The translations under genes and the position numbers were made by a program. DNA of 64,000 nt from Panagrolaimus kolymaensis (Eukaryota; Nematoda; Chromadorea; Rhabditida; Panagrolaimidae), in contig JAJQJQ010000059.1 of the NCBI GenBank assembly GCA_028622995.1, positions 1,240,001 to 1,304,000 on the forward strand. The letters are read 5' to 3'. Shown here piece by piece: positions 36,959 through 46,867 of the stretch. Position 1 is the first letter of the stretch. Every line of letters begins with the position of its first letter. Below the pieces are notes generated by a model. The model searched no databases. It was not told the DNA's origin and worked only from the letters and a program-made list of their open reading frames with translations.

Positions 36959-37645
36959 ATGTCTAATCGAATACGCCACCATCTTGAACTTCATCATAAA
37001 TGGCTAATGGAATACTTGGTAAAGTACCAATACGAATACTCTATAAAACCACTTCCATGGGATCCCATACAAAGGGTTGATTTCAAAGTTTTCTGGATAA
37101 TCCTCAAAGAAAAGGTATCGGAAATAAACGATTACTTTATCCAGTGGGATAAAAAAATTAAAAATATCACCGAAGATAACATCCGAAGTTCCGAGAAACA
37201 ACTTATTGAAGAATGGATTAAAAACCCGAAGTTTTTTGATTCCATTAACGAGGTCATAAAACAACTTCTTATCCTTGAAGATAACTTGGAATTAGAAACT
37301 TTTCCAACATTGGTAAACGATCGTATTGATCCAACAAAGCTATTACCTGCAACGGTTTACTTTGACAAAGTTTTATCGAGAAAAAGCCAAGAAACTGCTT
37401 CTTTTATCGAATCGGATTCTAAAGCTTCCAACATTGATGCGAATTTTGAAAAGGTAAAAGAAACCCCTTCAATCATTGAAACGAGACCACATGATTCTAT
37501 CGATGCTAAAGAAAACATTTTGAACTATCAACTAAAGCTTATCGATAACGAACCATACATCAAACAATTTCAACTCAACAACTTTCAACTCAAACCAACT
37601 GCATCTCAACCATCAAATCTCAAACATCAACTTCATCAACTTTAA
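36959..37645 (+). CDS. Gag-like protein of the LTR element
   Basis: A 228-residue frame from ATG 36959 (MSNRIRHHLELHHKWLMEYL) to TAA 37643. The first 120 residues are helical and charged, in the style of BEL/Pao-type gag N-termini. The C-terminal part is polar and Ser/Gln-rich. No zinc knuckle or protease motif is seen. It is the only frame in the element, so it may be all this family encodes. The gag call rests on position between LTRs and general character. Confidence 0.55.
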   Translation: MSNRIRHHLELHHKWLMEYLVKYQYEYSIKPLPWDPIQRVDFKVFWIILKEKVSEINDYFIQWDKKIKNITEDNIRSSEKQLIEEWIKNPKFFDSINEVIKQLLILEDNLELETFPTLVNDRIDPTKLLPATVYFDKVLSRKSQETASFIESDSKASNIDANFEKVKETPSIIETRPHDSIDAKENILNYQLKLIDNEPYIKQFQLNNFQLKPTASQPSNLKHQLHQL

Positions 37646-37862
37646 ACCACAACACCTCAATTATTCTTCTTCTTTTCATTTGCTTCAAACATGTTATCGC
37701 TTATATACTCTATGATCTTATTTATATTCTCCTTCAATCAACATGATCAAACTTGCTTATTTATAATGCCACTATGATCCAATTCTATGTATGATCTTCT
37801 TAATGATCCAGTTTCAACTATATACTTTATGATCCATCAATCCTCTCATCGCTGGCCGGGAA

Positions 37863-38046
37863 TGTCACGACGCTCGTGATCATCTTCCTTTCTCTAGTAT
37901 AAAATTAGCATAATAATCTTTATTGTCATTGTTTTGTAATATTGTTAAGAGAAGTTGATTCGTATAATAAATCTGTGCTGCAATAACGTCGTCTCATCCC
38001 TCTCTCTCGGAACCACAACTACCTGAAGCTCACAACCGTCGCTACA
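37863..38046 (+). repeat. 3' LTR
   Basis: 184 bp, identical by eye to the 5' LTR. It is preceded by a short purine-rich GGCCGGGAA that could serve as the polypurine tract, and followed by the duplication ATCGA. Confidence 0.93.
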
Positions 38047-39070
38047 ATCGAATCGAATCGAATATTCGAAATTCGAAACCTTCGAATTTCGGGTTCGAAT
38101 ATTCGAAATATTCGGTTTTCGAATCGAATATTCGTTCGATATTCGATTCGATTATTCGATATTCGACAACACTGCTCTCAAATGAATATATAAAATATTT
38201 TCGTGTAAGGAGTCAAAAAACTATTTAACTTTTTAATTTTGTATTTTTTTTAAATTAATTTTTCAAAAAGTCTGTATTTAATTTTAATTAAAGCGCAAAA
38301 ATTTTTAAAAAGAAAGTTTCTGGAAATTTGAGCGAAAAAATTTTAAAATGATATTCGGCGCCTCATCACGAAAACAAAACTCAAATAATTTAAACAAGAT
38401 TCTAATAATCCAAAACTTAATAAACAACAAAAAACATGCTTACCTTCAGCAAATAAATTATGAGTTTTACATTTGATTGTTAAAACATAAATCCCTGTGT
38501 TGCGTTGATTATGATCATGAGGAATTCGGCGAATGGTATATTCCAATTTAATTTCATCAAAAATCGTGATATGTTTTTCTAAATATTCCCCAACTTTAAG
38601 TTTCATTAAAACATTTGCTTCAGCTGGAATTTGATATGATTTAAGAAAATCAATTTTTGGCGGTTCAACGATGGTTTTTAAAGGATATTTAACACATAAA
38701 ATAATGTTGGAAGTATCAATTAAAGTGAAATTAAATTTGCATCCTTCTCCTTCAATTCGATTAATTTTTCCATTTTTTCCACCTGAAAAAAGAGAAAAAT
38801 TTAGGTTTGTTTAAAAAAAATTTTTATATAAACTTTTTGCACGCAAAAAAAAGGTTGAAAAAAACACTCACTTTCAAACCCCATTTTAGCTTCAATATTT
38901 CCGTGAAGATCAAAAACTTCAATTTCAAAAACATTATCTCCTTTATATTCCCATTTAACTTTTAAACTATTTTCATCAGTGAAATTAAAATTTTTGATTC
39001 CACTTTCACCCGAAAGGGTAATGGTATATTGAACATCTTGAAAATTTTTTACTTCACCATTCTTTTCCAT

Positions 39071-40017
39071 TTTTATATTTTTTATAATCAAAAACCAAAC
39101 TAAAATATATTCAACCAAGAATTTGTTGAGATTTTTTTTATAATGAATGGAAGCCAAAAAAAGAGAAAAGAAAGGTAAAAAATTGTTTTTGAAAAATGGT
39201 GGATTGTAAATTTATGGGAAAATAGCTTGAAGGGATAATGGCAGTTTTTCTGTTAAAAAAAACTAGGAGCGAGAAAAAAAAAGATAAGTGTTTATCTCTC
39301 ACTAATAATTTTTCCGAGGACGACAGGTTTTGAATGAGATGATTTTATGGGGGATAAAAGAAAAGAGTGCCAACCAAACTAGACCAACAATAAAAAAAGA
39401 CATGTATGATGAAGTTTTTTTTCTTTTGATTTATGCTGGAAAAGTAAAATGTGTATGGTATAAACCATGAAATATTTTTTTTCATTTTCTCCTTGAAACC
39501 TTGCCCAAATTTTTTTTGTTCGTCTGATCGAGGTTGGCTCTAGCATTTTTGAGTTATAGAAGAAAAAGAGTTTTTTTTTCTTGCAGCAAGTTTTTGTATT
39601 TTCATGCAAAAAAATTACAAAAAATTTAGTTTTGGAAAAGGGCTCATTTTTTTAAATAAATGCAAAAGAAAAAAATAATTCTGATTTAGAAACCTTCTAT
39701 TTTTTTTTTTGATTTATTAAAATATAAATAAACACAAAAGCCCACAAAATAAACAAGAACATAAATAAAGCAACAAACATAAATGCTACACAAAATTGCA
39801 ATCAATAAGCAAACAAGCTAAAAAGAATTTAACATACGTTACTGAAAACCTAAACCTATGCAATTATAGCAACAAAAGAAGGTCATGAATGGAAGGAGAA
39901 GAAAAAGTGAATAATTTATTTTTAAAGAACTTATTCGTCGTGTGCAATTAATTATAAGTCAAAGGACGCAGAAAAATATTTGCTGTGTAATAACACAACT
40001 CTCAAGCTTTTTGAAGA
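39071..40017. other. AT-rich intergenic, no gene seen
   Basis: Upstream flank of MATH-BTB copy C. It holds homopolymer runs and short low-complexity frames; no spliced coding sequence was recognised. Confidence 0.45.
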
Positions 40018-40230
40018 TGGCACTTCTCTCTAAAGCTACCGTGCTTAAGTTTGTTGGTGATGATATCGCCTGCCATTCGATCTAGTGTAAAAAAAAAATT
40101 AAACTTGATAAAGCTACCGGTTTTCAAAGAATCATGCGTGAGGTTGTTGTGTGAAAAACAATTCGACAAAAATTTTAAAGGTTTTTGTTCTCAAAACAAA
40201 TAAGCTTTAAAGGATTTATTTGGTTATGTC

Positions 40231-41572
40231 CAGAGCTGTTCAAACGCTTCGCTTGCGAAGGAAAAGAGAAAGTGAAGCGATGAATTTTGATAAGAAAAGA
40301 GAGAGAAAGGAGAGAGAATTTTGCGGGAATTTGAAAAAAGGAGAGAGAAAGAGAGAGAAACGTCTCTTTTTTAAAAGCGTTCCTTTCTCTTTTTCAAAAA
40401 GAGATGCAATTCTCTTTTTTTTAAAGAGATGCAACGCTTGCATTCAAAAAAATGAAACAAATTTTTATCTTGTTAAAAAATATCATTTATTTTTAACTTT
40501 TATTTTTTTATGCGATTTATAATATTGTAAACATAGATTTTAAAAAAAAATTACATATTTTTCTTAAAGATTTCGATGTTCTCCAGGTGTTACATTTTCC
40601 AGACATCTGCGATGTTTATATTTTCTTTTTTTTCTTATTTTTCTTAATATCCTTATTTCGTAATTATTTCTCTTCAAACTTTAGTCATCATTTTTTGTTG
40701 TTGCCTATAACCCTATTTCAAATTTTCTTTCTTTTTGCGCGCCATCGTTAGTGGCTGTGAAAGTAACCTTTATCGATTATTTGGATTTGGAAATAAAGTT
40801 ATTTAAGACAAACCTCGCCGACAACACACAACACTTTTGTTCCTTCAATTTTCCGAACTCATTGCATCAGATATTTTATATTTATTGACATTAGTTGGTG
40901 AAGAAAATTTCTTAAAGGCAAAGAAATTATTTGAAGAAAAAGTTGGAAAAAATAATATTGATGATAGAGCCATTGTTCAACCACCGAGTAATCCTTTTCT
41001 AAACGAAATGGGAAATGAAGTTCATGTTGAATTATTATCATATTATCATGTTACAGTTGACCCAAATGGATTTGATTTATTAAAATGGTGGAGGGAAAAC
41101 GGCACAAATTATCCTCGAATTGCAAAGCTAGCACGAGAAATCCTTTGTATTCCAGCGTCGTCTGCTAGTATCGAACGTCTATTTAGCTCCCTCAAATTGT
41201 TAACACCGGCAGAAAGAAGTACTTTGAAAGAATCAACTATTCGTAATTATATTTTATATCGTTCTTTATTGCTTTTTTATTTTAATATTTAAATTTTCAA
41301 ACTTTTAATTATATAATTGCATCGATAATAAACATTAGTAACCCTTTCATTTGTAACGAAAAAATAAATCTTTTTGTATAAAAAAAATCATCTTTGTCAA
41401 AGAAAAAATAGGAAAAGAAAAGCCATCTCTTTTTTTTAAAGCGAAGTCATCTCTTTTTGCTAAGCGCGCTTAGCAAAAAGAGAAAAGTCATCTCTTTTCA
41501 AAAAGCGTCTCTTTATGGCAAGCGTTGGTTGGCTAAGCGCGCTTCTCTTTAAAAAGAGATTGAACACCTCTG
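40231..41572. mobile_element. hAT transposon, internally deleted, 1342 bp
   Basis: Ends CAGAGCTGTTCAA and TTGAACACCTCTG (one mismatch in the 13-bp inverted repeat), with the perfect 8-bp duplication GTTATGTC (40223-40230, 41573-41580). Subterminal regions are arrays of AAAAAGAG/CTCTTTTT and GCGCTT motifs on both sides. The interior retains only the 3' part of a transposase gene, so it is not autonomous. Confidence 0.93.
40837..41292 (+). pseudogene. hAT transposase remnant, C-terminal dimerisation region
   Basis: The frame contains the hAT C-terminal dimerisation pattern: DLLKWWRENGTNYPRIAKLA, then AREILCIPASSASIERLFSS (the conserved PASSASIERLFS block), ending near LLLFYFNI. The upstream BED finger and the DDE catalytic core are absent: before 40837 there is only AT-rich sequence. 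It is therefore a 5'-truncated remnant. The frame itself is unbroken to TAA 41290. Confidence 0.85.
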
Positions 41573-41692
41573 GTTATGTCAATGATAATGGAATAAAAGA
41601 AGTGAGTATTTTCAATGAAATTTTATTTGATGATTTTAAAATGAAGGTGAATATGTGTTTGGAAAAACAAGAATGGTGGTAGTTAAATGAAG

Positions 41693-42634
41693 ATTTTATT
41701 AATGGATGACTCAATGGGAGGCAAGTGGCTTGAAAAAGCTCATCAAAAAAGTAATATTTATGCATTTTTTTATTGATGAACAAGGCATAAATTTATCATT
41801 AAAAAAAGTTTTCTTATTTTTTAATTATTTTACTCAAAAAAAGCATTTTGTAATAAATACGAAAAATTGCTTTCTTAACTTTTTCATTTGTAAGTTTTAA
41901 TAATTTTATTGATTCATTACTTCATTTGGGAACCAACAAAAAAAAGTGTCACCGACATACTTTTAAGTTAAATAATTTTTTGAAATTGTATCCCTCATTT
42001 ATTTTGCCACAAAAAACTTTTTTCTCAAAGATTCTTTTTTTTATTTTAGTATGGGTTGTTATTCAATTATCGCCTAAACCACATAAAAAAATCAGTTTTT
42101 TTAATTATTTTACTCTTCAATCAGTTCCAATCAAAGATGGAACTAATACTATAAGATGCAGAATTTAATTTTGCATATAAAGATACAAATGAAAATCACT
42201 CCTTGATATACTTTTTAATTTAAAAAACTAATAATTACAAATAAAAAGATTAAAAAAATAATGCTTTTTTGATAGAAAAAAGCATTTTGGCATTAAAGGT
42301 CAAACAGCCAGCCCTTTGATAAAGCTTTTTTTTCAAAGCAAAAAAGCAAAAGAAAAAATTGTGTTCTTCTTCAATACGAAAAAAAACATGATTATTTGAA
42401 ATTTGTACCGCGTTTTTTATTTATATTTTAATTAACTTTCGACATTTCGTTAATTCAAAAGCTATTTCAATCGGGTAAACTTATCATTTTATAAACAAAA
42501 TCATCAAACTCTGCCGAGATGATTGTTTTTTGTTATCGTTTCGCGTTTTTTTTTGTATTTTGTATGCCAAAAGTAAAAAGTATTTAGGAGTTTATTTTTA
42601 AATTTTTAGGATCAATTCCACAACTTGTATTGAA
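41693..42634. other. AT-rich intergenic, no gene seen
   Basis: Stretch between the decayed sequence and the kinase gene. It holds A/T runs and short Lys/Phe/Asn-rich frames without splice support. The kinase 5' flank ends in TTTTTAG about 25 bp before the ATG, a possible spliced-leader acceptor. Confidence 0.45.
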
Positions 42635-45600
42635 ATGTCTTATCCATTCCGAAGTAAGAAAAGAGTAATTGGAGGACCTGCTGGTGATGCTGGAAACAAA
42701 CAAATAAAAAAAAATCGGATAGCTGACAAATCTTCTGGTAAGTTATATTATAATATTTTTTTTGTGCTTTTTTTATTTTTAAAACACTCTCTCGAGGTTA
42801 TAACTAAATGTTTCAATTTTAAGTGCCACCACCTGATCAATCAAATTCATCGAAAGAATATAAAACAGATGTAACACAGCAGAGGTTAGTTTTTTTGTTT
42901 TCTTTACTTTATTTTTGTTGTACCATAATGGTTTTAGTGAAATGATATCATCGAGTTCCAAAATTTCGATTTCAACAGAGCTAGGAAATGAAAATCTGAA
43001 ACCTGACAAACTTTCTAGTAAGTTTTTTTATTCTTTATTTATTAACATTTTTAATGTTTTTTTCTATCCTCCCAATATTTTGAAATCCCTTGTTTATTAT
43101 TTTTTTCTAATCATTATTTAATTTATAGTGCCACCACCTGATCAATCTAATTCATCGAAAGAAGATAAAACAAATAACACAAATCTAAGGTTAGCTTTTT
43201 TTAGTATACTTTATTTTTGTAATACAATAATGATTTTAGTGAATTAAAAACGATGGTTATCAAAACACCAATTTCGACGGAGCTAGGAAATATCAATCAT
43301 AATATTGACGTTTTTACACAAAATATTCAAGAAAAGCTAGAAAAATTTAATAATGATACAATACTCCCTTTTGATATATGCCATAAATTGGAAAATAATG
43401 AGTAAGTTTTTTGTCTTAATTTTAAGTACTTATGAATATATTTTTAGATCGAAAAATGAATATCGCATTATATGCAAAATTGGATATGGTGGTTTTTCAA
43501 TTGTTTGGCTCGTCATTGATATGAAAAGCAAGGAATTCAAAGTTGCAAAACTTTTTAAATATGATCATGGTATCTCAAAAACAGAAAGAGAAGTAAGTTT
43601 AGTTTTTAAATAAAATGAGTTAATCAATAAAATATATCGCCTTTCATAATGACGAGAAAATTTTTTTCTTTTTACGGAGATTTAGCTTCAAAAAATTAGA
43701 AATTTATAATATTTTTTCATAATTTGGATTTTGTTATAAATAAACACTTTTTATAGATTCTTCAAAAAACTGCAAACCATCCAAATATATTGCGCTACTT
43801 TGAAACCATATATTTTCAATATCGTGGACGTAATGCTTGTGTTGCTATTTATGAACCTTTGGGGAAGGATCTTCATATGTTGATGAAAGAAGCTTCAAAA
43901 TATGGTGGTGGTTTATCAATTACCGTCGTTAAAAAAATCGCGAAACATATTCTAATGGCACTCAAAACTCTTCATGAACTCAAAGTGATTCACAGTGATA
44001 TCAAACTCCACAACATTGCAACTTGTGTCTCTCAACTTAGTTTGCGTCGCGAATTTGAAAAAGTTGTTGAACTTATGAAATCTGGACAAAGCATCTCATC
44101 GCTTCGAATGGTATGTCAGAAAGATGCCGAAATTGATATGAATGAAAAAACAAAGCTGTTTGAAGAAGAACTAGAAAAAGTATCAAAGCTGGAAATTAGT
44201 GATGTCACAGAATTAATCTTTAAGTTAATTGATTTTGGAAATGCTATGGTGAGCTTGTTTAAAGCTTATTTACCAAATATAATAATCCATTTCCAGAAAG
44301 AAGGAACTGAAAGCCGTACTGGTACTTATGGATATCGTCCGCCCGAATACTTTTTTGGTTCACCACTGCTTCCTTCTCACGATATTTGGTCGCTTGGTGT
44401 TACGGTAAGTTTGTTTAAACTTTTTCAAAATTGATAAATTTGCCACATTTTTAGATAGTTGTCCTATTAACCAACAAAACGTTTATCAAATCTGGAAATG
44501 GTAGTAAAATCGGTGAAATAACTGCATTAAGAAATATGTTTGGCAAGTTTCCTCGATGTTATTTTAAAGATTTCAAAGATCTTGATGGATATAAAACGAA
44601 ATTTTCTACTCGATCTTATTCACCTGCAATAGCTGTAAATAGAATTGAGAAATTTTTGCGAACCAAATTTGATAAACTTCCAATGGATGGTGATGATCGA
44701 ATCAACCTCGTTGATTTCTTGTTTCATATGCTTAACACTGTTCCAAATCAAAGACTATCAGCTTCTGAATTGCTTCTTCATCCATGGTTGAATGATGGCT
44801 GTGAATGTGATGGCGAAATTGATTCAACACAAAAATCATCTGATTCTTTTAAAACTCAAGAACGACAAGAAACACCTATTAGTGAAAATGGAACTTCTCA
44901 TGCTTATGTTGCTGTACCTCTACCATCAAATAGCAAAAATACTTCTGAAACTTCGTTGGATAATCAGTCAATAGATGAACAAATTGAAAAACTTGCATTA
45001 GCTGATACGAAACATTCAAAAAATGGTGGTCAAGCTACAGAAAAAACAAAGAAAGAAACTAAGAAAGCTCTTAGATACGGTAGCTTTTTTCCATCTAATT
45101 TTCAATATTTATGAACTTTTTTTAGATTCATTTATTTACAAAGAAAATGATGGTAAACACAACTTATATCACAAGTATTGGCGAATTCCATATCGAGGAG
45201 ATAACCTATTTCATTGTCCTAAGTAAGTTTTTCAAAAAATACTAAAAACTGTAAAATTTGTATAAAAATATTTAAATAATTAAACTAATTTTAGGTGTCG
45301 ACAGAATATTCATATTGAACTTAAAGTTGGATTTGTGATGGTTAGTGACAAATCTTGGCATAAAAAAGGCTGTGTTGGTAAGTTTTTTTTTTGAAATTAA
45401 AAGGCGATAAGCGTAATATTTGTTGGAAGTAAATGTCATGAAATAAATGTTCGTGAAAATTAATGCATTGGAAATAATATCCTAAATTCAATTTTTACAA
45501 TAATTTTTTAGTTTGTAACATAACTGCACCTCAAAAAGGCCAATCTTTTTTTGTTCGTTCGTATTCTGAAGATCAAAAAGAATATAAACTTATTAAAGAA

Positions 45601-46045
45601 TTAATAACCAAAGAAGAAATTGATCGTAAAAGAAAATCCCTAGAAGATCAAGGTTACAAGCCAATTGTTGATGAAGTTTCTCCTGATGTATTTTGTCAAA
45701 AAGAAGTTGAAATCAATGAAGATAATAATAATAATAATGGTACAAGTTCAGTTAAAAGTGACGCTACTCAAGATACTGATTTGGATGAAACCGAAGAAGA
45801 TACCAACAAAACGATTAGTGGTAAGTTTATATTATATATTTATTAACGAATTTGAATCGGTTAAACTTTTTTATAATTACTAATTAACTCATTTTTTAGA
45901 GTTTAGTTCTGGTGAAAGTTATATCGAAAATGATGCGTCTTATGCTCCATCAGTATGTTTTGTTTAATTTTTATTAAATCTCTTTTATTACTTTTTTTAG
46001 ATGGAAAGCTTTTCGGATGAAGAAATTTGGAATCTTGTTGATTAA
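42635..46045 (+). CDS. SRPK-like protein kinase with C-terminal Cys/His region
   Basis: Fourteen exons keep phase and give 807 residues: 42635-42737, 42824-42884, 42938-43017, 43129-43189, 43240-43401, 43448-43592, 43757-44248, 44297-44404, 44455-45079, 45126-45222, 45295-45377, 45512-45820, 45900-45952 and 46001-46045. Kinase landmarks: glycine loop GYGGFSIVW near 168, Lys in FKVAKLFK, Glu in TEREIL, catalytic VIHSDIKLHN near 281-290 (SRPKs have HTDIKPEN), a spacer of about 75 residues, then LIDFGNAM near 361, GTYGYRPPEYF, DIWSLGV, and FLFHMLNTVPNQRLSASELL then LHPWL near 516. All catalytic residues are present, so it should be active on Ser/Thr. After a Ser/Thr-rich linker comes KYWRIPYRGDNLFHCPKC and, 20-odd residues later, HKKGC, a possible zinc-binding region like FLYWCH. 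The N-terminus contains two tandem copies of one exon pair. Poly(A) signal at 46180. Confidence 0.85.
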
Positions 46046-46179
46046 GAGAAAATTCTGGTGATATGATGGATCAAATTCAACGTGAATCAAGAATGGAAAA
46101 AGCCTAATAGTATTTATGTTAGCTTTAGTTATGTAAAATTATATGATTGTTTTTTTATAGTTGAATAATGCAGAGTTCC

Positions 46180-46185
46180 AATAAA
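46180..46185 (+). terminator. Candidate poly(A) signal of the kinase gene
   Basis: AATAAA within CCAATAAATAAATAAATAAC, 135 bp after the stop codon, followed by T-rich sequence. Confidence 0.6.
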
Positions 46186-46289
46186 TAAATAAATAACAAT
46201 ATTTTTTTTAAATTGTAAAGAAACAAAAACATGAACGAAGAGACAAAAGTTTAAAAATAAAAACCCATTAAACAAAAAACTATTGTCGA

Positions 46290-46860
46290 GGTTTTAACAT
46301 TTTCGTTTCTTCAGATTTTTGAACTTTAATTTCAAGCTGTAAGTAAAATATTGATAAATCTATGTAGTTTAGGTCATTAAACATTCTAAAAATATATTCA
46401 TCTTCGAAAGGAGGAGCAAGAAGAAGAACTTCTCAAATAACAGATTTTGTGAATGCAACAATTGTTGCAGGTGTTATAAAAATGGCTGAAGCTGACGGAT
46501 AAGTGCTTATTGTGTTTTAACAAGCTTTATAAAAAATTTGATTTTTTTTCTTCCTTTTATCGACTTTTGGATTTTTTTTTCACAAGAAAATTTGAAGCCC
46601 TTTTTAAAAAAGTATTTCAAACAGCCTTAGCATGTTTCATAGCTGTCGTCAAAAGAGATTTTACTTCATTATTATTAATATAAAATCTAAAAGCGTTAAT
46701 ACCTTCTTCACATAAAGCAGTACCATTTTGTTAAGTTGCAATAAGTATGCAAAGCAATAATCTTTTGATTTTTCCAACAATACCAAAACCACTTTGATAA
46801 CCTACCAGCAAAATAAGAATATTCATGAGTTCCACGATATTGCTAATACATAAAAATTTG
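46290..46860 (-). pseudogene. Possible decayed gene next to the satellite
   Basis: On the minus strand, 46597-46850 contains coding-looking blocks such as GYQSGFGIVGKIKRLLL and NGTALCEEGINAFRFYINNN, separated by an in-frame TAA. Near 46284-46337, after a CAG acceptor, an exon-like end reads LEIKVQKSEETKMLKPRQ and stops. A plus-strand frame (SQITDFVNATIVAGVIKMAE) overlaps the same area. I could not assemble a continuous gene or name a family, so this is a relic or an unrecognised gene cut by the satellite. Confidence 0.3.
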
Positions 46861-46867
46861 ACAGCTT

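Larger units (their letters stand above)
36011..38046 (+). mobile_element. Non-autonomous LTR retrotransposon, 2036 bp, identical 184-bp LTRs
   Basis: Two 184-bp direct repeats (36011-36194 and 37863-38046) begin TGTCACGACG and end GTCGCTACA (TG...CA), and I find no difference between them. The flanks carry the 5-bp duplication ATCGA (36006-36010 and 38047-38051). The LTR contains TATAAAATTAG and, later, AATAAA. The interior has one 228-residue frame and no protease, reverse transcriptase, RNase H or integrase, so it depends on another element. A clear primer-binding site was not identified. Identical LTRs imply recent insertion. Confidence 0.93.
35963..38174. mobile_element. hAT-type MITE split by an LTR retrotransposon
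   Basis: Outer ends CAGTGTTGTCGAATATTCG and, inverted, CGATATTCGACAACACTG, flanked by the perfect 8-bp duplication CTCTCAAA (35955-35962 and 38175-38182). The hAT part is 35963-36010 plus 38047-38174, about 171 bp once the retrotransposon and its duplication are removed. It is rich in TTCGAA/AATATTCG motifs like the 999-bp element at 26398. It sits in intron 2 of MATH-BTB copy C. Confidence 0.92.
35101..39070 (-). pseudogene. MATH-BTB gene C, frameshifted, intron loaded with nested transposons
   Basis: Exons: 38872-39070, 38444-38782, 35358-35886 and 35101-35292. Their layout matches copy A exon for exon. The MATH-like part (YTITLSGESGIKNF, then GIYVLTIKCKTHNLF) and BTB part (GKPIDFTISSNDGGNFGIHK, identical to copy A in this stretch) are well preserved. 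In exon 3, between about 35780 and 35795, the frame changes: LIPSSFHQ is in one frame and PIENEMEQEESVLNITF in another, and the first frame stops soon after. Intron 2 has grown to 2.5 kb because a hAT element carrying an LTR retrotransposon lies in it. A sequencing or assembly error at the frameshift is possible; otherwise this is a young pseudogene. An internal ATG at 35768 could still start a BTB-only protein. Confidence 0.75.
40018..41692 (+). pseudogene. Decayed coding sequence interrupted by a hAT element
   Basis: From ATG 40018 a coding-looking frame (MALLSKATVLKFVGDDIACH) meets a stop at 40084, resumes in the same frame (KLDKATGFQRIMREVVV) and stops again. Across the hAT insertion the flanks join as DLFGYVNDNGIKEVSIFNEI and run to a TAG at 41690. 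I do not recognise the protein. Stops and insertion together indicate a relic; gene boundaries are uncertain. Confidence 0.35.
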
